NCBI GenBank assembly: GCA_050260095.1
Contig: JBLNBQ010000064.1
Location: 1-6,775, forward strand
Source of the DNA: JBLNBQ01 sp050260095
GTDB lineage: Bacteria; Bacillota; UBA5301; DYFA01
Reading direction: 5' to 3'
Length of the DNA stretch: 6,775 nt
Each line of letters opens with the position of its first letter. The stretch's first letter is position 1. Positions 1 through 5,808 of this stretch are shown here, one piece after another. The notes below the pieces were generated by a model. The model did not search any database, was not told where the DNA came from, and worked only from the letters and a program-made list of their open reading frames with translations. The position numbers were made by a program, and so were the translations under genes.

Positions 1-25
1 CCCCCCCCGGGCAGCACCCCCCCCC
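1..25. repeat. Two long C homopolymer runs (C8 and C9)
   Basis: Positions 1-8 are eight C and 17-25 are nine C, separated by a short GC-only-rich spacer. On the minus strand they are G9 and G8 tracts within the open frame of the XRE gene. Tracts like this can slip during replication and can also be sequencing or assembly errors, so the reading frame at the left edge should be treated with care. Confidence 0.8.
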
Positions 26-395
26 GTCCGCGCCGGGCGCCGGCGCCCCGCGCCGCCGCCTCTGCGGCGCGGGCGATCCGGGCGCGGCCGCTCCCCGCAG
101 CCTGCCCGCCGCCCTGCCCCGGCGCCTCGGCCCGGCGTTGCGCCAGCAGACGGCGGATCGGCGCGGGCGCCTTCTCTTCGTACCCGGCGATGACGAGCGG
201 TTCGGGATCCTGCCCGCAGACTTCCGCCAAAACGCGGGAAACCTCAGCCGACGGAGGTGGCAGCCGCCCGTTCAGGATCTTGCTGAGGTAGGTGCGATGA
301 ATCTTGCAGCCCCGCTCGGCACAGCGCAGAGCGGCCTGGTTGGCGTTAAGCCCCGCCCCGGCGAGATACCGAGCGAGAAGATCACGATACTTCAT
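1..395 (-). CDS. XRE/Cro-family helix-turn-helix transcriptional regulator (3' end beyond the window)
   Basis: The frame is open from an ATG at 395-393 to the left edge (131 codons, no stop), so the C-terminus is not seen. It begins MKYRDLLARYLAGAGLNANQ. Residues about 4-70 look like an XRE/Cro-type helix-turn-helix: a first helix at 4-13, a positioning helix near 17-27 and a recognition helix near 32-41 (IHRTYLSKIL, then NGRLPPPS). I chose this ATG because GAGGGG (402-407 on the complement) lies 6 nt upstream; the in-frame ATG at 401-399 abuts that site and is less likely. After residue 90 the protein becomes rich in Gly, Ala and Arg, and its last codons cross runs of 9 and 8 G. An operator-like repeat overlaps its predicted promoter, so autoregulation is likely. 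It is probably a cytoplasmic DNA-binding repressor. Whether it carries a sensor or peptidase domain cannot be told. Confidence 0.8.
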   Translation of the reverse strand, partial: MKYRDLLARYLAGAGLNANQAALRCAERGCKIHRTYLSKILNGRLPPPSAEVSRVLAEVCGQDPEPLVIAGYEEKAPAPIRRLLAQRRAEAPGQGGGQAAGSGRARIARAAEAAARGAGARRGRGGVLPGG

Positions 396-413
396 CCTCA
401 TCCCCTCAGGAAA

Positions 414-442
414 AGTTTACCCGAGCGTGAGTAAAAAATCAA
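414..442 (-). promoter_or_regulatory. Predicted sigma-70-type promoter of the XRE gene
   Basis: On the minus strand, TTGATT (437-442) is followed after exactly 17 nt by TAAACT (414-419). Each hexamer matches 4 of 6 consensus bases. The -10 lies about 20 nt before the start codon, giving a short leader with the GAGGGG ribosome site. Operator copy A (425-446) covers the -35 and most of the spacer, a placement expected for direct repression. Predicted by eye only. Confidence 0.55.
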
Positions 443-446
443 CATC
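425..446 (+). promoter_or_regulatory. Operator-like repeat, copy A (in front of the XRE gene)
   Basis: Copy A contains GCGTGAGTAAAAAATCA (425-441). The same 17 bases occur on the opposite strand at 5735-5751 (copy C), and a 22-bp direct match with three consecutive mismatches occurs at 5673-5694 (copy B). The core has weak two-fold symmetry, TGA-N8-TCA; the symmetry is full only in copy C. It overlaps the predicted XRE promoter and also lies about 110 nt upstream of the HD-GYP start. That the XRE protein binds here is inference from position and recurrence. Confidence 0.65.
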
Positions 447-496
447 GCTGCCGCTACGGCACTTTCCATGGATCGAGTAGGAGTTCCAACTTGGTT

Positions 497-508
497 GGGG
501 AATTCCCC
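497..508. repeat. Perfect 12-bp palindrome GGGGAATTCCCC
   Basis: The palindrome is perfect and lies about 40 nt upstream of the HD-GYP start, where that gene's promoter would be expected. I see no good -35/-10 pair for the HD-GYP gene here; the best pair (TTGGGG 495-500, AATACT 517-522, 16-nt spacing) is weak. It could be an operator or chance. Confidence 0.4.
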
Positions 509-536
509 CTTACCCGAATACTTGCAGGCGTTTCGT

Positions 537-543
537 GGAGGGG
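537..543 (+). promoter_or_regulatory. Ribosome binding site GGAGGGG that decides the HD-GYP start
   Basis: GGAGGGG sits 6 nt before a TTG at 550-552. The competing upstream GTG (535-537) overlaps this Shine-Dalgarno and has only a weak CAGG-like element of its own, so TTG is the better start. Confidence 0.55.
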
Positions 544-549
544 TCAGAA

Positions 550-1602
550 TTGCAACGCAGGCTGCTGAGCGATCTCCCATTGGACCAAGCTCTCGCTCAT
601 GGGGTCTACTCACTCTCGGGTAAACTGCTGCTGCCTCAGGGGGCAAAGCTGACCCAACGCATCCTGCAGGTGCTCGTCCGATGGGGTATTGCCGAGGTCT
701 ACCTCGAAGGTGCTCCGGAGGAGACGGCAATCTCGCAACGCGGCAGCGAGGCTCCGGTCCCTACGGTGCCGAAGCCCACTTCACAGGCCTATCGGAAGGC
801 AGTGGGAGAAATCAAGCGGGCGATGGAGAGCCTCCGGCTGGGCGAAGCAGTGGCCTTGACAGACGTTGGACGGACCTGTGGTAACCTCGTGCTGAGCATT
901 GCGCAGGACCCGGATGTTCTAACCTACCTTCACCTGCTTCATTATCGTGACGACTACACTTTTCAGCATTCCGTGCGGGTTGGGGTGCTCGCCGTCCTGC
1001 TCGGCCGGTGGCTTAGGCTGCCCCTTGCTGAGCAAGCGCAACTCGCCATTGCCGGAAGTATGCATGATGTGGGCAAGGCGCTGATCCCTCTCGAAATACT
1101 CAATAAACCCGGCCGTCTCTCTGAGCCTGAGTTCCAGGTCGTCAAGACCCACCCCCTGGCCGGACACCATCTTCTCTCCAACACCTCAGGCTGCTCTGGG
1201 ATGGTGGCCCGGGTTGCCCTTGAACATCACGAACGCATCGACGGCAGCGGCTACCCTCACGGCGTGAGCCGGCAGGAGACCATCCTCGCCTCGCGGATTG
1301 TAGCGGTGGCCGACATCTACGATGCCATGACCTCCGACCGGGTGTACCGGTCAGGCCAGCCCGAGTACGCGGTGCTGGCACAACTACAGGAAGATGGTTT
1401 CTCCACCCTGGACCCCCAGGTGACGAGAGTCTTCGTTGAACACCTCGTGTACTCTGCTCACGGGCGACCCGTGACGCTCAGCGATGGCCGCCAGGGGCGA
1501 GTGGTCTTCTCCCGTAAAGATGACCCAGCTCATCCCATCGTCGCCGTCGGGGCCGACCTCGTCGACTTGTGCCGGCACCGCCATCTCAGTTTGGTGCGGT
1601 AA
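550..1602 (+). CDS. HD-GYP domain protein, probable cyclic-di-GMP phosphodiesterase
   Basis: This is a 350-residue protein when read from TTG 550; a GTG at 535 would add five residues. Residues 1-55 form a small N-terminal region (VYSLSGKLLLPQGAKLT, then a hydrophobic helix and GIAEVYLEG) common in Firmicutes HD-GYP proteins. The HD-GYP domain spans about 125-305 and all signature residues are present: FQHS with H140, HDVGK with H172-D173-K176, KTHP with H201, HHERIDGSGYP with H226-H227-E228 and GYP at 234-236, and VADIYDAMTSDRVYR with D255. The last 45 residues (SDGRQGRVVF) form a small tail seen in related proteins. No membrane segment or receiver domain is visible, so it is probably cytosolic. 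Expected role: hydrolysis of c-di-GMP to pGpG or GMP. It stands alone on the plus strand and converges on the fapA-like gene with only 24 nt between the stops. Confidence 0.9.
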   Translation: MQRRLLSDLPLDQALAHGVYSLSGKLLLPQGAKLTQRILQVLVRWGIAEVYLEGAPEETAISQRGSEAPVPTVPKPTSQAYRKAVGEIKRAMESLRLGEAVALTDVGRTCGNLVLSIAQDPDVLTYLHLLHYRDDYTFQHSVRVGVLAVLLGRWLRLPLAEQAQLAIAGSMHDVGKALIPLEILNKPGRLSEPEFQVVKTHPLAGHHLLSNTSGCSGMVARVALEHHERIDGSGYPHGVSRQETILASRIVAVADIYDAMTSDRVYRSGQPEYAVLAQLQEDGFSTLDPQVTRVFVEHLVYSAHGRPVTLSDGRQGRVVFSRKDDPAHPIVAVGADLVDLCRHRHLSLVR

Positions 1603-1626
1603 GGCGTAAGATTATCCGTTCACCAG

Positions 1627-3600
1627 TTAACCGCTCTGCGCTTCCTCTGGCTTCGGCCACGCCTTGAGTTTCGTGACGCGCAAGAGCCCGCGCTGGTCCA
1701 AACAGACCTCCAGCCAACGTCCGGCCTCACTGACCGAGACGACCTGACGCCCCGCCCGGAAGATCACGTTGGCCTCCACTGTATCGGCCGTAACCCGTCG
1801 ACCCTGAAGGAAGTTCACCCGGGTCGGCGACCCAGAGGGCGCTCCCAGCCATCCGATGCGTACATTCCCTCCACTGGTGATGGAACCACCGCGGAAGATA
1901 CCGGTTCGCCCTTCGACCCGTACGTCCTGGCCGGCCCGGACTTCGCAGTTGTAGCACCCCTCGCCGATCACCCAGACGCGCCCGCTCGCCTCCAGCGTGC
2001 AGTTCTGCGCGTACCCGGCCAGGAGGTCTGAGGGATCCCGGACGCTGGCCCTGATGGCCGCCACCAGCCGCTTCAAGGCCCGGACGTCGGCCGCTACCTC
2101 GTCAGCGCTGCTGATGCCGACCGGACCCAAACCCTTATACCTCTGCCCACACGCACGCAGGAAGTCGAGCGACTCCGGGTTGGCAAGGCAGTCACCTTCG
2201 CTCAGAATTGCCCCCAGCACCTTGGGGATCTCATCAAACTTCTTGTCTAGGAGAAGGCGGATCAGTGGCCCATCGTTATCAAGAAGGGCAGCACCGACCC
2301 GCCGATAAGATGGGTGGGCCTTTACCTCCTGAACCGACCTGACCAGGAGCTCAAGTTCGAACGCCAGCTCCTCCAACTGGAGAATCAGTGAACTGCTGAC
2401 AGCATCGAGCCCGCCCGCCCGCACCGAGCAACCGATCAGGTTCCCCCGCACATCCACGTTACCGCCAGCGATGATCGTCGCTTGCTCGGCGCTGCCGAGG
2501 AGTTTGATGTCTCCCGTGGCAGTGACTTTGAAGCCGGACATGACGTTTCCCTTGATCACGAGATGGCCGTTGAAGCTTATGTTCCCGGTATTCGCATCAA
2601 CGTCCTGATCCAGGACGAAGACCGGGAGCACGGAAAGCACCCCGTTTCTGAGAAGAGGTCTCCCCTGGCGGACCGCGACTGCGACCGCTCCATCCTCCAA
2701 AATGGTTACCCCATCACCTGCGCGCAGCGTCACGTCCTGCACCGTAGCAGGGGGCAAGAGCCGCCCCGTGACTGTAAAGCCCGGGGTGCCGGCGCGAGCG
2801 GGATATTTGCGAGCGAGGACCGACCCTTCGGTCACGCAGACGACTTCCTCCCGCTCCCGCGGGTCCACCTGCGCGTTCTCATCAAACACCCGGGCGACAA
2901 AGATATCTTCAGGAAAGAAGTACTCAATCCAGGCGTCTTCACCCGGCAGCGGAGGCTCGCCGCGGGCTACCGTCACCGTCACGGTGCCGCTCTGCGCTAC
3001 GGCCCGCATCACCGCGTTGGCGTCGACGCCCTGAGTAACGCCGTTCTCGGCCAAGAAGTGCAGCACGTCTTCGACGGTCACTGGGGGCGGCTCCGTCTCC
3101 TGCACCACCGTTGCCGTTACGGTAAGCCGGGGCGTTGGAGGTGCATCATTGATGCATAACTCCTGCCCGTTGGTGCGCTGGATGGTCAGTTCGGCTTCAA
3201 GTTCTGACTCGGAAATCCGAACCTTCAGGTCGCACGTGGGCTTGCGGGGCGGAGCAAAGAGTTCGACGGTGGAACGTGAGGTGACCACGGTGGTCCCCCG
3301 GACCGCCTTGCCGTTCACGTAGACGATGACTCCCGGGCCAGGGCAGATCGTGGGGAAGATGCCCCGCCCCACGGGATCGGTCACCACCACCTTGCCGTCA
3401 CACACCGCGACGGTGCCGGATACGTCGGTACCGCCTTCGGGGCGCTCCACCACCAAGGCCGAGGAGACTTCTTCCAGTAGGCGCTCCAGTCGGTCAACGT
3501 AGGGTCTGCGGGTGTAGTCTGACGAGGAGACGTCTACCTTCGCCTTACTCAACCTTGAGCCGGTATCGCTCCGTTTTCGCCGGAACCAGTCAAGAAACAT
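1627..3600 (-). CDS. fapA: FapA-like DUF342 (beta-helix) protein
   Basis: The protein has 657 residues from the ATG at 3600-3598. A TTG at 3609 would add three residues; I prefer the ATG, though neither start has an ideal ribosome site. Residues about 60-165 are an N-terminal beta-rich region (GTVAVCDGKVVVTDPVGRG). The DUF342/FapA core begins near 330 with DQDVDANTGNISFNGHLVIK and continues with repeated GNV-TATGDIKLLGSA-AGGNVDVRGNLIG strands typical of its right-handed beta-helix. A helical insert follows (about 405-525; LQLEELAFELELL), then beta-helix repeats resume (ASGRVWVIGEGCYNCEVRAGQDV, about 538-620). There is no signal peptide or membrane helix. The family is linked to flagellar assembly and surface behaviour, but its biochemistry is poorly known. 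It starts 10 nt after the sensor gene's stop, so the two are very likely co-transcribed. The gene symbol reflects family membership, not proven function. Confidence 0.85.
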   Translation of the reverse strand: MFLDWFRRKRSDTGSRLSKAKVDVSSSDYTRRPYVDRLERLLEEVSSALVVERPEGGTDVSGTVAVCDGKVVVTDPVGRGIFPTICPGPGVIVYVNGKAVRGTTVVTSRSTVELFAPPRKPTCDLKVRISESELEAELTIQRTNGQELCINDAPPTPRLTVTATVVQETEPPPVTVEDVLHFLAENGVTQGVDANAVMRAVAQSGTVTVTVARGEPPLPGEDAWIEYFFPEDIFVARVFDENAQVDPREREEVVCVTEGSVLARKYPARAGTPGFTVTGRLLPPATVQDVTLRAGDGVTILEDGAVAVAVRQGRPLLRNGVLSVLPVFVLDQDVDANTGNISFNGHLVIKGNVMSGFKVTATGDIKLLGSAEQATIIAGGNVDVRGNLIGCSVRAGGLDAVSSSLILQLEELAFELELLVRSVQEVKAHPSYRRVGAALLDNDGPLIRLLLDKKFDEIPKVLGAILSEGDCLANPESLDFLRACGQRYKGLGPVGISSADEVAADVRALKRLVAAIRASVRDPSDLLAGYAQNCTLEASGRVWVIGEGCYNCEVRAGQDVRVEGRTGIFRGGSITSGGNVRIGWLGAPSGSPTRVNFLQGRRVTADTVEANVIFRAGRQVVSVSEAGRWLEVCLDQRGLLRVTKLKAWPKPEEAQSG

Positions 3601-3610
3601 CTTCCCCAAT

Positions 3611-5572
3611 TCACCCTATCTTCGCAGTCGGTGAAGTGACGCAGCACTCGAGCGACAGTTTCAGCGGCACCCCGCCTGAAAGTTGGTTATGCTCAGCCAG
3701 CACCTGCTGGATCCGAAGGCGACCGCTCTCCACCGTCGCGTCGTCCGCCTCGGGAAGCAGCACGACGAACTCACTTCCGCCCACCCGGGCAAGCAGGGAA
3801 CCCAAACCGAACGACCGCTCAAGCACGCTGGCTACCGCAATAAGCAACCTGTCTCCAGCCTCATCACCAAGGTTCTGGTTAATCAGCTTCAGCCCGTCCA
3901 CGCTACAGCGGATGAAGCCCAAAGTCTCAACCCCGCGCTCCGCCATCAGGTGGATTTGGTCCATTAAGTACGCCCGATTATAGAACCCCGTCAACGGGTC
4001 ATGGTCGTGGAGATACTTAAGCTGTTTTTCCAACTGTTCCCGCTGTGTCAGGTCGTGCAAAGACTGGACCGCTCCCACCAGTCGCTCCTCACCATCCAGG
4101 AGCGGCGAGGCGGCGATCCCCATGAACGCCCCCCGGCCCCCATAGACCGAGGGCATGAAACGCTCCAGGTACAGGGTACGACCGCGCTGTTCCGCCTCGG
4201 CGTACTCCGGCGCGAGCGGCTCACCCTCCTCCCGGAACAACTGGTCGACCAAAAGCGGCCTTCGGTGGCCGTATAAGGGTATCGCGTAGGCGAAGTCGCC
4301 CTGGTTGACGATGTCCTCCTTGGGTACGCCAGTGAGTTCTTCCAAGGCTCGGTTCCAGGCGATTACCTTTCGATCGCGGCCAAGCACGAACGTTGCGACA
4401 GGCAGGCAATCAAGAATGTCGAGAAGTTGCTGTTGGGCCAGACTCAGCTCCTCTGCCAAGGCACGGTGCCGTTGCTCGCTTTCCTGAAGGTTCCGGGCGC
4501 GCTCCAGGGCGCTGAACATGGCATTGATGGAACGAGTCAAACGAGAAAGCTCGTCGTTACCGCAGACGGGGGATCGCAGCGCAAGGTTCCCCGTTTCGCC
4601 GACTCGGTCGACGAGATGCGTAAGTGACGTGAGACGCGAGAGAATCATCTTCTCGAACAACCACACCGAAACCGCCAGAGTCAACAGGCCGCCAGCGCAC
4701 AGGAACCAGATCAGCCGGTTGGCGTCGGCATGTTCCTGCCGATAGACGGAGCGCGGCACTGTGATTCTCACGGCCAGCGCCGGGCGGCCATAGATATCCT
4801 TCACCCGGGCATACCCGGCAATTGTCTCCTCGTTCAACGCCTGCACTTCCAGATCTGACCCGGCCAGCAGCGCTTTTCGGACCCGGCGGTACTCTTCAGG
4901 CAGCCCTGCCGAATCGAGCTGGACTACGGAGATTGGCAGATGAACCATCCGGCCCCACTTCTCGATCAGGCCTGCGTCAAGGAAACGCCCCATAATGAGC
5001 GAACCGCGGGCGGGACCCTCGTTCCGGCTGGTGATGATGGCATGTGAGGACACCATCAGCACGCCCTCGGGAAGCTGAATGATTCCGTTGACGCCGTCTA
5101 CCGGAGACCGGTGCGTCAGCAACGGGTAACCCACAGCCAGGTGTTTCACCAGCCCCCGGGGAAAGCCGACGGCCTTGCCGGTTTGGTGGTCGACGGCCTT
5201 CCCGTAGACCAGTCGCCCACCCGAATCCACGTAGGCGATGACGCTCAAATTGTTGCGAAGCAGCACCGCGTCGACCAGGTTAGTGGCAATGTACTGCTCG
5301 TTGCGGTCGGCCATGAACCGGTAACTATCGTCCCAGGCCGCCCAGTCCATCGATCGCGCGTCCAAGTCGTCCAGTTCATTCCGGAGAGTGTCGAGGGCGC
5401 GTTTGGTATTGGTTCGAACGCTCTGCTTCTCCAATCGCGCAGAGCCAACAATCGTGATCCAGTTCGATACGGTGCCAAAGCTAGCGACCAACAGCGCCAC
5501 CATGACCCCTAAGATCAGGACTAGCTTCTTGCGAAGGGTCACCCAACCGCCCCCCCAGGAAGCACGCTCCAT
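3611..5572 (-). CDS. Membrane sensor with CHASE4, HAMP, PAS and a degenerate GGDEF domain
   Basis: The ORF has 653 residues from the ATG at 5572. A GTG at 5542-5540 (giving VTLRKKLVLILG) follows a G-rich stretch, puts the first membrane helix right at the N-terminus, and may be the true start. Domains from ATG 5572: membrane helix 15-34; extracytoplasmic CHASE4 about 55-270 with its hallmark DARSMDWAAWDDSYRFM (71-87) and NEQYIATNL; second membrane helix 286-306; HAMP 307-360; coiled coil 355-385; PAS about 383-510; GGDEF about 518-645. The signature reads GGSEF (598-602), so the catalytic Asp/Glu is Ser600. The first metal-ligand Asp of the DxDGLK motif is Ser557 (SVDGLKLIN). There is no RxxD inhibitory site. 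The chain ends at LSLECCVTSPTAKIG, lacking the usual final AD-LY-AK helix. It probably senses an external signal but does not make c-di-GMP; it may act by binding GTP or a partner. Confidence 0.88.
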   Translation of the reverse strand: MERASWGGGWVTLRKKLVLILGVMVALLVASFGTVSNWITIVGSARLEKQSVRTNTKRALDTLRNELDDLDARSMDWAAWDDSYRFMADRNEQYIATNLVDAVLLRNNLSVIAYVDSGGRLVYGKAVDHQTGKAVGFPRGLVKHLAVGYPLLTHRSPVDGVNGIIQLPEGVLMVSSHAIITSRNEGPARGSLIMGRFLDAGLIEKWGRMVHLPISVVQLDSAGLPEEYRRVRKALLAGSDLEVQALNEETIAGYARVKDIYGRPALAVRITVPRSVYRQEHADANRLIWFLCAGGLLTLAVSVWLFEKMILSRLTSLTHLVDRVGETGNLALRSPVCGNDELSRLTRSINAMFSALERARNLQESEQRHRALAEELSLAQQQLLDILDCLPVATFVLGRDRKVIAWNRALEELTGVPKEDIVNQGDFAYAIPLYGHRRPLLVDQLFREEGEPLAPEYAEAEQRGRTLYLERFMPSVYGGRGAFMGIAASPLLDGEERLVGAVQSLHDLTQREQLEKQLKYLHDHDPLTGFYNRAYLMDQIHLMAERGVETLGFIRCSVDGLKLINQNLGDEAGDRLLIAVASVLERSFGLGSLLARVGGSEFVVLLPEADDATVESGRLRIQQVLAEHNQLSGGVPLKLSLECCVTSPTAKIG

Positions 5573-5659
5573 TCAGAGGGCATGCCTACATTTTCCTAAG
5601 AATTCCTTCGCCGCTTGGCTACAAAATCCTACCCAGAACTGGCCCTTTCAGGCGGGAGC

Positions 5660-5690
5660 ATTTAACGTCCGGGCGTGAGTAAACGCTCAA
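5660..5690 (-). promoter_or_regulatory. Possible promoter of the sensor/fapA operon within operator copy B
   Basis: On the minus strand, TTGAGC (5685-5690) is followed by TTAAAT (5660-5665) after 19 nt, longer than ideal. The stretch resembles the XRE promoter base for base: both begin GATGTTGA, share TTTACTCACGC and CGG, and then reach a TAAA-type -10. It may be a duplicated version of that promoter. The leader to the ATG at 5572 would be about 80 nt. Low certainty because of the spacing. Confidence 0.3.
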
Positions 5691-5694
5691 CATC
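5673..5694 (+). promoter_or_regulatory. Operator-like repeat, copy B
   Basis: This copy matches copy A (425-446) in 19 of 22 positions and in the same orientation. All three differences are adjacent (AAA in A, CGC at 5684-5686). The core shows the symmetry TGAG-N6-CTCA (5676-5689). It ends just before the -35 of the Y-family gene promoter and lies about 100 nt upstream of the divergent sensor gene, so it could act on either. Confidence 0.6.
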
Positions 5695-5695
5695 A

Positions 5696-5725
5696 TTGAC
5701 ACCTCTTGTTCCAGCGTGATAGCAT
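5696..5725 (+). promoter_or_regulatory. Predicted promoter of the Y-family polymerase-like gene
   Basis: A perfect -35, TTGACA (5696-5701), is followed after 18 nt by TAGCAT (5720-5725), which matches 4 of 6 bases of the -10 consensus. The start point would fall near 5732, inside operator copy C. Copy B ends one base before this -35. A lone GCGTGA half-site (5714-5719) lies in the spacer. The leader would be about 75 nt. Confidence 0.5.
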
Positions 5726-5727
5726 CG

Positions 5728-5755
5728 CGTTGCGTGATTTTTTACTCACGCAACG
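5728..5755. promoter_or_regulatory. Operator-like repeat, copy C: perfect 10-8-10 inverted repeat
   Basis: CGTTGCGTGA (5728-5737) and TCACGCAACG (5746-5755) are perfect inverted repeats around an 8-nt spacer TTTTTTAC. Read on the minus strand, it contains the same 17 bases as copy A. It covers the predicted transcription start of the Y-family gene, where a bound dimer would block transcription. It is not a rho-independent terminator: the T run is in the loop, not after the stem, and no gene end precedes it. Confidence 0.7.
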
Positions 5756-5792
5756 ACATAGACTAGAAGTGACCCCCACCCTAACCTCCGGT

Positions 5793-5799
5793 GAAGGAG
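5793..5799 (+). promoter_or_regulatory. Ribosome binding site GAAGGAG of the Y-family gene
   Basis: GAAGGAG lies 9 nt before the ATG at 5809-5811 and supports that start. Confidence 0.7.
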
Positions 5800-5808
5800 C
5801 GACGCCCC

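Noticed and set aside
138..434. 98-codon open frame on the plus strand at the left end
   Set aside because: It is antisense to the helix-turn-helix gene, which has a better start, ribosome site and recognisable domain.
398..730. 110-codon minus-strand frame across the intergenic region and HD-GYP start
   Set aside because: It overlaps the HD-GYP N-terminus and the predicted control region and shows no domain.
1596..1634. Bidirectional terminator between the convergent HD-GYP and fapA-like genes
   Set aside because: Only a GCGGT/ACCGC five-pair stem with a long loop and no T run could be drawn.
2482..3159. 225-codon open frame on the plus strand
   Set aside because: It is antisense to the fapA-like gene, whose protein has clear DUF342 repeats; the antisense product has no recognisable domain. 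Typical shadow frame in GC-rich DNA.
5573..5672. c-di-GMP riboswitch in the leader of the sensor operon
   Set aside because: The roughly 80-100 nt leader shows no convincing paired-stem layout or conserved aptamer motif that I recognise.
5728..5755. Rho-independent terminator for an upstream gene
   Set aside because: The stem has the T run in its loop and not after it, and no gene ends here; the arms repeat a motif found before the XRE gene, so an operator fits better.
5673..5755. CRISPR-like or satellite repeat
   Set aside because: Only three dispersed, partly inverted copies with unequal spacing at promoters; this is operator-like and not an array.
5786..5799. Hairpin CTCC/GGAG hiding the Shine-Dalgarno of the Y-family gene
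   Set aside because: Only four base pairs with a six-base loop; too weak to claim as a regulatory structure.
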